This document shows, one piece after another, positions 1-8,395 of a DNA stretch of 64,000 bases. The number at the start of each line of letters is the position of its first letter. Position 1 is the stretch's first letter. The notes below the pieces were generated by a model. The model did no database searches. It saw nothing but the letters and a program-made list of their open reading frames with translations, and was not told where the DNA came from. Position numbers and translations under genes: made by a program. This DNA is from Ruminococcaceae bacterium UBA2854 (GTDB lineage: Bacteria; Bacillota; Clostridia; Oscillospirales; Acutalibacteraceae), in contig DEFK01000027.1 of NCBI GenBank assembly GCA_002350765.1, positions 59,975-123,974 of the forward strand. The letters run 5' to 3'.

Positions 1-531
1 GGCTCGGCTCCGATCGTAGCTTCTGCGGCTCAAACCCGCAACAGCGTCCGTCAGGCGATGATTTCCTCGACGGGAACATTCTGGGATACGGTTGTCGTAT
101 GTCTTATTACGGGACTGGTGCTCGTAAGCTCGGTGGTTAAAGATCCGTCATCGTTCCACGGCGTAGACGGCGATAAGCTTACGTTTATGGCGTTTCAACA
201 GCTTCCGTATATCGGAACGCCTATTCTTGTAATCGGAATAGTGGCGTTTGCGTATTCAACGGTTCTCGGCTGGTCGTACTACGGCGAGCGATGTGTTGAG
301 TATCTTTTCGGAACGAAAGGTATGATACCCTACAGGATATTCTTTGTTCTGGTACTTCTTATCGCGCCCGTAATCTCTCTCGATTTGGTATGGACGCTGT
401 CTGATATCTTCAACTCGCTTATGGCTATACCTAACCTCGTAGCGCTGGTATTGCTGTCGGGAGTGGTGGTTAAGGAAACGAACTACTATCTCTACGGCAA
501 CAGGCTCGATGAATACGATAAAAGTATTTAA
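1..531 (+). CDS. Alanine/glycine:cation symporter (AGCS family), C-terminal part
   Basis: The open frame runs in from the window edge, so this is the C-terminal ~176 residues of a membrane transporter. The first residues (GSAPIVASAAQTRNSVRQAM) match the conserved G-x-APIA-x-AA...RQG segment of the AGCS family, which imports alanine or glycine with Na+ or H+. At least three hydrophobic segments follow, with short loops, and the protein ends in a short charged cytoplasmic tail. The ATG at position 58 is internal, because the reading frame is open and family-like upstream of it. A hairpin terminator follows directly. The family call is firm; the substrate is inferred from the family. Confidence 0.85.
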   Translation, partial: GSAPIVASAAQTRNSVRQAMISSTGTFWDTVVVCLITGLVLVSSVVKDPSSFHGVDGDKLTFMAFQQLPYIGTPILVIGIVAFAYSTVLGWSYYGERCVEYLFGTKGMIPYRIFFVLVLLIAPVISLDLVWTLSDIFNSLMAIPNLVALVLLSGVVVKETNYYLYGNRLDEYDKSI

Positions 532-538
532 ACAAGAA

Positions 539-566
539 AAGCGGCTCGATTGAGCCGCTTTAATTT
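539..566. terminator. Intrinsic terminator between convergent genes
   Basis: A 9-bp GC-rich stem (AAGCGGCTC / GAGCCGCTT) with a 4-nt loop is followed by a T-rich run. It lies between the transporter and the convergent Nudix gene and has A/T runs on both sides, so it probably serves both. Confidence 0.8.
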
Positions 567-1254
567 ATTTGATAATTCTAATCGCCGTTTCCGCTTTATT
601 GATAATTCGTAAATCGTTATCGTAGGAGCAAAGCTTTCTCGCTTGCTGTAAATCAACCCATACATACTCGGCGATTTCTTCCTCCTGGATCCTTACGTTA
701 TCCGTGAACGCCTGGGCTAAGAAGAATACAACGTGCTTTCGGATTTTTCCGAACGGACAGTAATCGCTTACCTCCCTGAAACCGTCTTTTATTTCGACCT
801 CGAGAGATGTTTCTTCCTTTATCTCGCGTACCGCGGTTTCCTTTTCGGTTTCGCCGATTTCGATATGACCTTTCGGGAAGCTCCAGTATCTTCCGTTGTT
901 GTTCTTAACTAGTAAAATCCGCGTGTTGGATTTTCCGTTATAAAATACTACAGCGCCGCAGGATTTTTCGTATAGACATTTTATTGATGTGAGCGTGGTG
1001 TTTTTAAGATAGGAGAGCTCTGTTCGTAAATCGGGTTCGTAATAAACGCTGTCCTCCGAGGCGACTACAACCCGCTGGTCGTCCTCGCCGAAGGTCGCGA
1101 CAGCTATTACAACGCCCTTGAAATATTCGTCAACAGGCTTTTCGGAAAGGACATATGCTTTATTCTGCTGCGGCTTATCGGAGTTAATATAACCCGAATA
1201 CAGGTTTTTGCTTAGTTTGCCGAAAATATTTACGCCAACTTTATCCTCTAACAT
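565..1254 (-). CDS. Pyrophosphatase-like domain fused to Nudix hydrolase
   Basis: The protein has 229 residues. The C-terminal half is a Nudix hydrolase: the box G-x5-E-x7-RE-x2-EE spans residues 129-148 (G129, E135, R143, E144, E147, E148) and keeps the metal-binding glutamates. The usual Gly after EE is Ser. Nudix enzymes hydrolyse nucleoside diphosphates linked to another moiety; the FPKGH context suggests an Ap4A-hydrolase-like substrate class. Residues ~5-80 resemble the small clostridial inorganic-pyrophosphatase-like family (AYVLSEKPVDEYFKGVVIAV, then a VVASED segment) but lack the Asp cluster of active pyrophosphatases. The start has a Shine-Dalgarno site (AAAGGA) 5-10 nt upstream. 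The Nudix call is firm; the N-terminal relation is from recall of family sequences. Confidence 0.75.
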   Translation of the reverse strand: MLEDKVGVNIFGKLSKNLYSGYINSDKPQQNKAYVLSEKPVDEYFKGVVIAVATFGEDDQRVVVASEDSVYYEPDLRTELSYLKNTTLTSIKCLYEKSCGAVVFYNGKSNTRILLVKNNNGRYWSFPKGHIEIGETEKETAVREIKEETSLEVEIKDGFREVSDYCPFGKIRKHVVFFLAQAFTDNVRIQEEEIAEYVWVDLQQARKLCSYDNDLRIINKAETAIRIIK

Positions 1255-1287
1255 ATCCTTTCCCTCCTTTTAGAATTTTTGCTTATC

Positions 1288-2502
1288 TTAGGAAATAAGC
1301 TTTTTAAGATTTGCCATCTGGTCGGAATCCGACGAGCTTTCCGTATCGACTAGGAACAGAACGTCCTTGATGTCGTTTTTAGAGCAGAATTCCTTTAAGT
1401 CTCCGCTATAGGTGTTGTAATCTATAGAATAAACTTCCTGATAGTTGTATGTAAAATACGGAACGGTCGAGTTACCCGTATTGTTATGAACTATAGCGAT
1501 TTTACCGCTTGCCTTATCGCTTTCGCTCTTTATAACCTCGAGCGGGTTCCTGCCATAAAGGAATACATTGTAAGACCACGCGCCCGACTCGGCTTCCTTG
1601 TTATAGCAGCTGTCGTAAGAATTGGTATCGTCATCCTCGGTAGTTATGGTGTTGTTCACATTATAGGGGAAATCCCAGTATTGAACGGCGTCTACCGCAA
1701 GCTCAGTGTCGGTGAAATTGTTATATGAGCCGTAGAATTCTTCGATTTTCGATTCCTGACAGTCGTTTAAGCTGATAGGACTTTTTTTCATAACGTCGCA
1801 GAAAGACTTATATATATAGTATCCGCCGAGCCCTGTCGGGTTGGTATCGGAGTCAAAGTAGATATAGTCGTTACAATGATCCGAAAGCTCGTTGTAGCAA
1901 TTTATATACTTAACCTTTTTGCTGAATCTTTTATAAACCGCTTTAGTATAATCCGCCTGCGAAGTGGTGGTGATTCCCCCATCGGTATTTTTAAGCCTGT
2001 TGGGAAGTCCCATCTCAATATGCGTCGGGATAAGCGAGGAGTATACATTAGTCGCGAGTCCGAGCTTTTCCTTCGCGTCATTTATAAAGCCCGCGTAATC
2101 CTTGGCGTTTTGCTTGTTGCCGTGGAAGCCCGTGAACGCTTTTGTGTTCCAGATATAGTAGTCGCCGTCGAAAGTTCCCGTGCTGTCGGGGTCGTCGTCT
2201 TTAATATTCGGTTCCTTGAACTGAATAGTATCCGTCGCTTCCTTTTTAGCCTTAACAACTACTTTCTTTCCTGTGCCTACTGTAGCGGTGTTTATAGTCG
2301 GGTCTACGCCGTTTGAGTTAGCGCATACGCAGTTAACCAAAAGCGTAATAAGCGCTATGATTAAGCCGAAGGCTATAAGTCCCGCCGCTATTATAATTAT
2401 ACGATTTATAATCTTTTTGTTTGAGCGTCCTCTCCTGCCGTAAGACCTGCTCCCGTAGGAGCGGTTGTAGGAGTTGTATCCGCGTCGGTTGTTATATGCC
2501 AT
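1288..2502 (-). CDS. Single-pass membrane protein, degenerate DHHW/AlgX-like family
   Basis: The protein has 404 residues. The N-terminus (1-30) is rich in Arg, Gly, Tyr and Ser and presumably cytoplasmic. One membrane segment follows (about 31-57), then a ~345-residue outer domain. The outer domain aligns in outline with clostridial DHHW-motif proteins, which are SGNH-hydrolase-like and related to AlgX/DltD O-acetylation factors: VYSSLIPTHIEM, then YIYFDSD near 213-219 where the family has Y.R.DHHW, then GGYYIY, and a late SIDYNTYSGDLKEF segment. The catalytic Asp-His-His-Trp is replaced by D-S-D-T-N (217-221), and the KDSY motif is replaced by HNNTG. If the assignment is right, it is catalytically dead and may have a binding or structural role. 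It follows a spacer of ~190 bp from the divergent aminotransferase. Confidence 0.6.
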   Translation of the reverse strand: MAYNNRRGYNSYNRSYGSRSYGRRGRSNKKIINRIIIIAAGLIAFGLIIALITLLVNCVCANSNGVDPTINTATVGTGKKVVVKAKKEATDTIQFKEPNIKDDDPDSTGTFDGDYYIWNTKAFTGFHGNKQNAKDYAGFINDAKEKLGLATNVYSSLIPTHIEMGLPNRLKNTDGGITTTSQADYTKAVYKRFSKKVKYINCYNELSDHCNDYIYFDSDTNPTGLGGYYIYKSFCDVMKKSPISLNDCQESKIEEFYGSYNNFTDTELAVDAVQYWDFPYNVNNTITTEDDDTNSYDSCYNKEAESGAWSYNVFLYGRNPLEVIKSESDKASGKIAIVHNNTGNSTVPYFTYNYQEVYSIDYNTYSGDLKEFCSKNDIKDVLFLVDTESSSDSDQMANLKKLIS

Positions 2503-2695
2503 AACTGCCTCCTGATTTATAGGGTTAATACGCCTTATTTCTGTGAGAAGTTACATATATAAGACATTATACACTAAAATCATCTTTTTTACAATGTTTT
2601 TTTCGCTTTTTTTGCTAAGTTTTTTGATATTCTTGCAACTGTATTTAATATGTGGTAAAATTCTATATGTATTTTTATTGAAAAGAGGAAAAACG

Positions 2696-3883
2696 ATGGA
2701 GTATAAATTTTCCGAAAGAACAAATAACCTTAAGCCCAGCGCTATAAGAGAGATTTTTAAATACGCGGCTGACCCCACGGTGGTATCGCTTTCCGCGGGA
2801 AACCCGTCGCCTGACGCGTTCCCCGTTAAGGAGCTCGAGGAAATATCCGCGAGACTTTTTAAAGAAAACCCCATAGGACTTTTGCAGTACAGCGTTACCG
2901 AGGGCTACACCCCGTTAAGACAGCATCTTACAAAGTATATGGCTGAGAAATATAATATCGGCAGCGAGGTTGACGATATTATAATCACCACAGGCGCCCA
3001 GCAGATTATGGATTTTACCACAAAGGCGCTTGTGAATGAGAAAGAAGTTATTATCACCGAGGCTCCGAGCTTTATCGGTTCGCTTAATTCCTTCCGCGCT
3101 TATAACGCGAAGCTCGTAGGCGTTCCCGTAGAGAGCGACGGAATGAATATGGAGCTGCTCGAAAAGGCGCTTCAGGAAAACGATAACGTAAGATTTATCT
3201 ATACGATACCGAATTTCCAGAACCCGTCGGGAGTTACGATGAGCCTTGAGAAGCGTAAGAAGATGTACGAGCTCGCCCAAAAATACGACGTGCTTATTCT
3301 CGAGGATAACCCCTACGGTGATCTGAGATACAGCGGAGAATTTATCCCCGCGATAAAATCCTTCGACACAGACGGTCGTGTGATATACGCGGGAAGCTTC
3401 AGCAAGGTTATTTCTCCTGGTATACGCGTAGCCTACGTAATCGCGCCCAAGCCGATTATACAGAAGCTGACCGTATGTAAGCAGGGAAGTGACGTTCATA
3501 CTAATATCTGGTCGCAGATGCTCTGCTATGAATTTTTAACAAAATATGATTTCGAGGCTCATCTCGAAAAGCTTAGAAATATTTACCGCGAAAAAGCTAA
3601 ATTCGCTATGGATTTACTCGATAAGTATTGCGCTCCCGAGATAACCTATGATAAAATAGACGGCGGATTGTTTATCTGGTGTAAGCTTCCCGATGGAGTG
3701 GATATGCCCGATTACGTTAAAAAGGCTATCGAGCGCAAGGTATGCGTAGTGCCGGGCAACGCTTTCTTAACCGACGAGAACGAGAGCTCGAACGGTTTCA
3801 GAATCAATTTCTCTACCCCGACCGACGAACAGCTCGAAAAGGGTATTAAGGCTCTCGGAAAACTGATAAAAGAACTTGTATAA
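2696..3883 (+). CDS. PLP-dependent aminotransferase, class I/II (LysN/aminoadipate type)
   Basis: The protein has 395 residues and a fold-type I aminotransferase layout: an N-terminal SLSAGNPSPDAFP segment, substrate loop GLLQYSVTEGYTPLR, PNFQNPSG, EDNPYGDLRY, and the PLP lysine in SFSKVISPGIR (K237). It resembles the 2-aminoadipate/branched-chain aminotransferases related to MocR C-terminal domains, but there is no N-terminal GntR DNA-binding domain. The ATG at 2696 is chosen because AAAAGAGG sits 7 nt upstream; the longer open frame adds only a low-complexity hydrophobic stretch. trpS begins 12 nt after the stop, so they are probably cotranscribed. The donor/acceptor pair cannot be told from sequence. 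Confidence 0.9.
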   Translation: MEYKFSERTNNLKPSAIREIFKYAADPTVVSLSAGNPSPDAFPVKELEEISARLFKENPIGLLQYSVTEGYTPLRQHLTKYMAEKYNIGSEVDDIIITTGAQQIMDFTTKALVNEKEVIITEAPSFIGSLNSFRAYNAKLVGVPVESDGMNMELLEKALQENDNVRFIYTIPNFQNPSGVTMSLEKRKKMYELAQKYDVLILEDNPYGDLRYSGEFIPAIKSFDTDGRVIYAGSFSKVISPGIRVAYVIAPKPIIQKLTVCKQGSDVHTNIWSQMLCYEFLTKYDFEAHLEKLRNIYREKAKFAMDLLDKYCAPEITYDKIDGGLFIWCKLPDGVDMPDYVKKAIERKVCVVPGNAFLTDENESSNGFRINFSTPTDEQLEKGIKALGKLIKELV

Positions 3884-3895
3884 TGAGGTGCAGAT

Positions 3896-4891
3896 ATGGA
3901 AACAGAAAAGAAAAAGGTCGCGCTTAGCTTAATCCAGCCCAGCGGTACCATTACGCTCGGAAACTATCTCGGAGCTATAAGAAACTGGGTAAAAATGCAG
4001 GACGAGTTTAATTGTATCTTCGCTTTAGCGGATTTACACACGATTACCGTACGCCAGGAACCCGCTAAAATGCGTAAAAATATTATCGAGGCGTACGCTT
4101 CAATTCTAGCCTGCGGAATTGATGTGGAGAAAACTCTCTTTTTCATCCAGAGCCACGTCCACACTCACGCGGAAATGGCTTGGCTTTTGAACTGCTATAC
4201 CCAGTTCGGCGAGCTTTCGAGAATGACGCAGTTTAAGGATAAAAGCGCTAAGCACGCCGATAATATCAACGCTGGCTTGTTCACATATCCAGCTTTAATG
4301 GCGGCGGATATTCTTCTCTATCAGGCGGACTGCGTTCCCGTAGGCGCCGACCAGATGCAGCATCTTGAGCTTACAAGAGATATCGCTAACCGCTTTAACG
4401 GACTTTATCCCAACGTGTTTAAGGTTCCCGAGGCATATATTCCTAAGACGGGCGCGAGAGTTATGAGCCTCCAGGATCCGACTAAGAAGATGAGCAAATC
4501 CGACGAAAACGCTAACGGCTGCGTACATCTCCTCGATCCTCCCGAGGTTATTATGAAGAAATTCAAGCGAGCGATTACCGACAGCGAGGCTTGCGTGCGA
4601 TACGGCGAGGGTAAGGACGGTATTAATAACCTTATGGATATTTACGGCGCGGTAACGGGACTTTCCCACGAGCAGATTGAGAAAGATTTCGACGGAAAAG
4701 GCTACGGCGACTTTAAGGTTGCTGTCGGCGAAGCCGTTGTAGAGGCGTTAAGGCCGATAAAAACCGAGTACGAAAAGCTTATCGCGGATAAAGCTTATCT
4801 CGAGAGCTGCTACAGAAAAGCCGATGAGATCGCTCTTAAAATCTCTAGCAGAACGCTCGCAAAGGCTAAGAAAAAAATAGGTTTTATTTAA
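3896..4891 (+). CDS. trpS: Tryptophan-tRNA ligase
   Basis: The enzyme charges tRNA-Trp with tryptophan using ATP in the cytoplasm. It is a class I synthetase of 331 residues, the normal bacterial length. The HIGH-equivalent is PSGTITLGNYLGA near residue 14 and the KMSKS loop is intact (K198-S202). Other family landmarks are ADLHTIT, PALMAADILLYQ, VPVGADQMQHLELTRDIA and the SDENA after the KMSKS loop. The Shine-Dalgarno site GAGGTG lies 6 nt before the ATG. I saw no T-box leader in front of it; it appears to be read through from the aminotransferase. A strong terminator follows. Confidence 0.97.
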   Translation: METEKKKVALSLIQPSGTITLGNYLGAIRNWVKMQDEFNCIFALADLHTITVRQEPAKMRKNIIEAYASILACGIDVEKTLFFIQSHVHTHAEMAWLLNCYTQFGELSRMTQFKDKSAKHADNINAGLFTYPALMAADILLYQADCVPVGADQMQHLELTRDIANRFNGLYPNVFKVPEAYIPKTGARVMSLQDPTKKMSKSDENANGCVHLLDPPEVIMKKFKRAITDSEACVRYGEGKDGINNLMDIYGAVTGLSHEQIEKDFDGKGYGDFKVAVGEAVVEALRPIKTEYEKLIADKAYLESCYRKADEIALKISSRTLAKAKKKIGFI

Positions 4892-4900
4892 ATTTTTAAA

Positions 4901-4930
4901 GGTTGCGTATTTATTTATGCAACCTTTTTT
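4901..4930 (+). terminator. Intrinsic terminator after trpS
   Basis: The GGTTGC/GCAACC stem, extended by A-T pairs, is followed by TTTTTT ten bases after the trpS stop codon. Confidence 0.85.
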
Positions 4931-4985
4931 CACACACTGGAATATTAACCAAAAATACGCTTAGAAATTTATACATATTTCACAA

Positions 4986-5014
4986 TTGATTTTGTTACAA
5001 ATTAGTTATAAAAT
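4986..5014 (+). promoter_or_regulatory. Candidate sigma-A promoter for the cohesin-like surface protein
   Basis: TTGATT and TAAAAT are separated by 17 bp in an AT-rich region about 60 bp before the start codon. A second TATAAT lies at about 5024, so the exact start site is unsure. Confidence 0.5.
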
Positions 5015-5075
5015 ATTATTGAATTATAATATTTTTTATTATAACGGATATTATTTGCAAAGGAGAGAAAAGAAA

Positions 5076-8000
5076 ATGCAAATGTTTAAAAAATCAGTTG
5101 CTCTTGTACTCTCAATCCTTATGTTACTGTCAATGCTTGCAGTAGCGGCGGGAATGTCCGCGTTCGCGGCAGAGAGCTATAAGGTAACGGCTAAGAGCAC
5201 ACAAGGCTACTTTACAGACCTCGATAAGACTTATAAAGCAGGGGATGAATTTGACCTTAAAGTTTATTTAACTGCTGATCAGCTTATCACAGACGGACAG
5301 ATTGACGTTGAATTTAATAGCAACGCTTTATATGTCACCTCAGTGACGACAGGAGAAAAGCTTTCGTCAAAAGTTAGACCTACTATTAACAAGACCGATA
5401 AAGTACAGACAACCCAGAATTTGATTTCCATCAACTTTTCCTGTCCTGTTGACCCTGAAACGGGCGTTGACGCCGCCGATTATAAGACTGAAGGACTTTT
5501 CTTTACTGTTCATTTCCAGGTTAAAAACGAAATAGCGGCAGATCAGGTTATCAGCTTTAATATTAAAGCGTTAAGCGGTACAACGGATGTTATGAAGTAC
5601 AGCGCCGGATTTGCTTATGTAAATAATAGCACAGTTCAGACAACAGGTGCTTCTTTAAGAGCTCAGTTAGGAGACGATTTACAGCCTACTACAGATCCCG
5701 TAACTTCCGCGCCTCCTACAACAGCGCCTCCTACAACAGCACCTCCCACAACAGCTCCTCCTACAACTGTACCTCCCACAACAGCGCCTCCTACAACTCA
5801 GGTTTCTACAACAGAGGCTCAGGAAACAACAGCTCCTGTATCCACTTATACAACTAAGTTCACTAACAACAAGGGTTGGAATGACGTATATCTCTATGCT
5901 TGGAGCAGCACGGGCGGAGAAATGGCAGCTTGGCCCGGAACTAAGCTTACTGAAAAATCTCAGAACGGTTTAGGCGAAGAGCAGTACACAGCTACTTTCG
6001 ATTCCAAGTACGACAAGATTATATTTAGTAACGGAAGCACGGAACAGACTGTAGATATTACTTTCGATCCTTCCGTAACAGGTTACTATCCGACACAGAA
6101 AACAAACAATAAATGGGAAGTTGGCACATGGACAGACCAGCCCGCGACAAGTCCTCAGCCCACAACAGAAGCTAATGAAACAACACAGCCTCAGGGCACA
6201 ACTTCTGCTCCCGAGGGTACAACATCCGCTTCCGATGGTATAGTTGTTACAGCAAAGAGCGCGCAGAATTTATTCGCTGATGTAACAAAGACCTATAAAG
6301 CAGGCGATGAGTTTGATCTTAAAGTTTATTTAACTGCCGATCAGCTTATCACAGACGGACAGATTGACGTTAAATTCGACAGCAACGCTTTATTTGTCAG
6401 CCAGGTAACAACAGGCGGCAAACTTGCCGAGAAGGTTAATCCTGTAATTAACAAAACAGAGAAAGTTCAGACAAATAAGAATTTGATCTCCATCAACTTC
6501 TCTTGTCCTGTTGATCCCGAGACGGGCGTTGATGCTGCCGATTATAAGAATGAAGGGCTTTTCTTCACTATTCATTTCCAGATTAAACCCAACGTAACTG
6601 ACGATCAGATTGTTAACTTTGATATTAAAGCATTAACAGGTACAACTGATGTTATGAAGTACAGCGCAGCTTTCCCGTATGTTAATAACAGCGAAGTTCA
6701 GACAGCAGGCGCTACTTTAAGAGCTGAATTAGACGGTTCAACAACTCCCGAGGGTACAACAGCTGCTTCCGAGGGCACAACAGCCGCTCCCGAAGGCACA
6801 ACAGCAACTCCCGAGCCTGAGATGTACACATTCTACTATCTGCCGTCAGCGGAGCAGGAAAATGCGGGCAATAAATATAAGCTCAACTTCAACGATCCTA
6901 ACGGCGTAGCTCCCGAGAACTGGCATCAGTATGATTTCGTTAAGACACCTATCACGGTTGACGGTGTAAATATCTACAGCGTTTCCGTTCCCAAGGACTT
7001 TGACGATGTAACTACATTACAGTATCAGGTTTATAACACCGCGAACGAATGGGTATCTCAGAATGAGTTCGCGCCCGCTAAATTAAGCAACTTTGATAAT
7101 CAGGTAGTTAAGGCTGACGGCACAATCGACGTTAAGCCGACTGAGCCCGCTACAGAAGGCACAACAGCCGCTCCCGAGGATACAACAGCTGCTCCGACAG
7201 TAGAGCCTACAACTACTCCCGAGGGCACAACAGCTACTCCGACAGTAGAGCCTACAACTACTCCCGAGGGCACAACAGCTACTCCGACAGTAGAGCCGAC
7301 AACTACTCCCGAGCCGACAACAGTTGCTCCGACAGTAGAGCCGACAACTGCTGTTCCTACAGTAGAGCCGACAACTGCTGTTCCTACAGTAGAGCCTACA
7401 ACAGCTACTCCGACAGTTAAACCTACAGAAGCTCCGACACTCGCTCCCTCCAAGGTAGACTTTAACAAGAACCCCGATGAGAAATCAGCTGTAAACGCTA
7501 TAGCTAAGGCTAAATCCGACGGCGATCCCAAGGGCTCTGTATTCAACAAGCTCAAGGCCAAGGTTGCCAAGACTACGAAGAACTCCAACAAGATTACCTG
7601 GAATAAGGTAACAGGCGCTAAGAAGTATATCGTAATGGGCAACAAGTGCGGTAAGGCTGCTAACGGTAAGTTTAACGCGTTTAAGAAGATAAAGACGACT
7701 ACAGGCAAGAGCTTTACTCAGAAGAAGCTTAAGAAGGGTACTTACTACAAGTACTTAGTTCTCGCTGTTAACGCTAAGGGTAAGGTAATTTCCGCGTCTA
7801 AGGTAATCCACGTTGCTACTAAGGGCGGCAAGGTTACTAACTATAAGAGCCTCAAGCTCAACAAGACCAGCAAGACCTTAAAGAAGGGCAAGACCTTTAA
7901 GCTTAAGGTAACTAAGAAGACAAAGATGAATAAGAAGGGTACGGTTAAGAACCACCGCAAGATTAAGTTCGAGTCCGCTAATACCAAGATCGCTACCGTA

Positions 8001-8102
8001 AACGCTAAGGGTAAGATCAAGGCTAAGAAGAAGGGCACAACTTACGTATACGCTTACGCTCAGAACGGCGTATTCAAGAGAATCAAGATTAAGGTAAAAT
8101 AA
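5076..8102 (+). CDS. Secreted surface protein: two cohesin-like domains, CBM26-like starch-binding module, FN3 and BIG2
   Basis: The protein has 1008 residues with a signal peptide (1-~31, ending AFAA). Domains in order: a cohesin-like beta-sandwich (about 33-195; GDEFDLKVYL, NSNALYVTSV, LFFTVHFQV), a PPTTAPPTT linker (205-250), a CBM25/26-like starch-binding module (about 257-355; GWNDVYLYAW, WPGTKLT, KIIFSNGS), a second nearly identical cohesin-like domain (389-553), an unknown beta-rich module (582-685), a long repeated TVEPTT/PEGTTA linker (685-788), an FN3-like domain (792-918) and a lysine-rich BIG2 domain (921-1008). ATG 5076 is preceded by AAGGAGAG. It could tether cells to starch or act as a scaffold; no dockerin, LPXTG motif or catalytic domain was seen. 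The lysine-rich end may bind the wall electrostatically (inference). Confidence 0.8.
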   Translation: MQMFKKSVALVLSILMLLSMLAVAAGMSAFAAESYKVTAKSTQGYFTDLDKTYKAGDEFDLKVYLTADQLITDGQIDVEFNSNALYVTSVTTGEKLSSKVRPTINKTDKVQTTQNLISINFSCPVDPETGVDAADYKTEGLFFTVHFQVKNEIAADQVISFNIKALSGTTDVMKYSAGFAYVNNSTVQTTGASLRAQLGDDLQPTTDPVTSAPPTTAPPTTAPPTTAPPTTVPPTTAPPTTQVSTTEAQETTAPVSTYTTKFTNNKGWNDVYLYAWSSTGGEMAAWPGTKLTEKSQNGLGEEQYTATFDSKYDKIIFSNGSTEQTVDITFDPSVTGYYPTQKTNNKWEVGTWTDQPATSPQPTTEANETTQPQGTTSAPEGTTSASDGIVVTAKSAQNLFADVTKTYKAGDEFDLKVYLTADQLITDGQIDVKFDSNALFVSQVTTGGKLAEKVNPVINKTEKVQTNKNLISINFSCPVDPETGVDAADYKNEGLFFTIHFQIKPNVTDDQIVNFDIKALTGTTDVMKYSAAFPYVNNSEVQTAGATLRAELDGSTTPEGTTAASEGTTAAPEGTTATPEPEMYTFYYLPSAEQENAGNKYKLNFNDPNGVAPENWHQYDFVKTPITVDGVNIYSVSVPKDFDDVTTLQYQVYNTANEWVSQNEFAPAKLSNFDNQVVKADGTIDVKPTEPATEGTTAAPEDTTAAPTVEPTTTPEGTTATPTVEPTTTPEGTTATPTVEPTTTPEPTTVAPTVEPTTAVPTVEPTTAVPTVEPTTATPTVKPTEAPTLAPSKVDFNKNPDEKSAVNAIAKAKSDGDPKGSVFNKLKAKVAKTTKNSNKITWNKVTGAKKYIVMGNKCGKAANGKFNAFKKIKTTTGKSFTQKKLKKGTYYKYLVLAVNAKGKVISASKVIHVATKGGKVTNYKSLKLNKTSKTLKKGKTFKLKVTKKTKMNKKGTVKNHRKIKFESANTKIATVNAKGKIKAKKKGTTYVYAYAQNGVFKRIKIKVK
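7198..7440 (+). repeat. In-frame tandem repeats encoding Thr/Pro linker
   Basis: Roughly 30-45-bp units encode variants of PTVEPTTTPEGTTAT. They recur with few changes, first as copies of the longer unit and then as shorter TVEPTTAVP units. They sit inside the surface-protein gene and probably vary in number by slippage. Confidence 0.8.
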
Positions 8103-8159
8103 GTCTTTGTCACCTTTATTAAACGCAAAAATTTAATATGTTTACCTAAATTATACAAG

Positions 8160-8194
8160 GTGCGGATAGCTTTTCGGCTATCCGCACTTTTATT
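8160..8194 (+). terminator. Intrinsic terminator after the surface protein
   Basis: An 11-bp perfect stem (GTGCGGATAGC / GCTATCCGCAC) with a 6-nt loop is followed by a T-rich run. Confidence 0.9.
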
Positions 8195-8234
8195 GTACAC
8201 ATTTAATAAATTTCTCAAAAAGAATAATTAATTG

Positions 8235-8263
8235 TTGACCTGAGGGGAAAAGTGTGTTACAAT
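8235..8263 (+). promoter_or_regulatory. Promoter, distal, for the CHAP protein
   Basis: TTGACC, a 17-bp spacer and TACAAT form a near-consensus sigma-A promoter about 130 bp before the start codon. Confidence 0.65.
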
Positions 8264-8335
8264 ATATAAAAATAAGTGTCAAATTATGTCTGCGCCGGAT
8301 ATAATATAATACTGAAATAAACTTTTTTCTTTCAG

Positions 8336-8365
8336 TTGACATTAAGATCAGTGAAAAACTAATAT
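8336..8365 (+). promoter_or_regulatory. Promoter, proximal, for the CHAP protein
   Basis: A perfect TTGACA -35 is separated by 18 bp from TAATAT. The transcript would start about 25 nt before the ATG. With the distal promoter this gives two tandem start sites. Confidence 0.6.
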
Positions 8366-8395
8366 GAACTTATTTTGATTTAGAGGAACATTATT

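Noticed and set aside
58..531. A complete small membrane protein starting at 58
   Set aside because: The same frame is open to the window edge and codes for conserved AGCS residues before that ATG, so the gene is only cut by the window.
3884..3896. T-box or tryptophan leader before trpS
   Set aside because: Only 12 bp separate trpS from the aminotransferase gene, and I saw no specifier or T-box sequence further upstream.
7198..7440. CRISPR-like regular repeats
   Set aside because: The repeats are in frame, have no spacers and encode a Thr/Pro linker.
7100..7708. A 202-residue minus-strand frame of VGSTVG repeats
   Set aside because: It mirrors the Thr/Pro linker repeats of the plus-strand surface protein, whose signal peptide, domains and codon pattern are clear.
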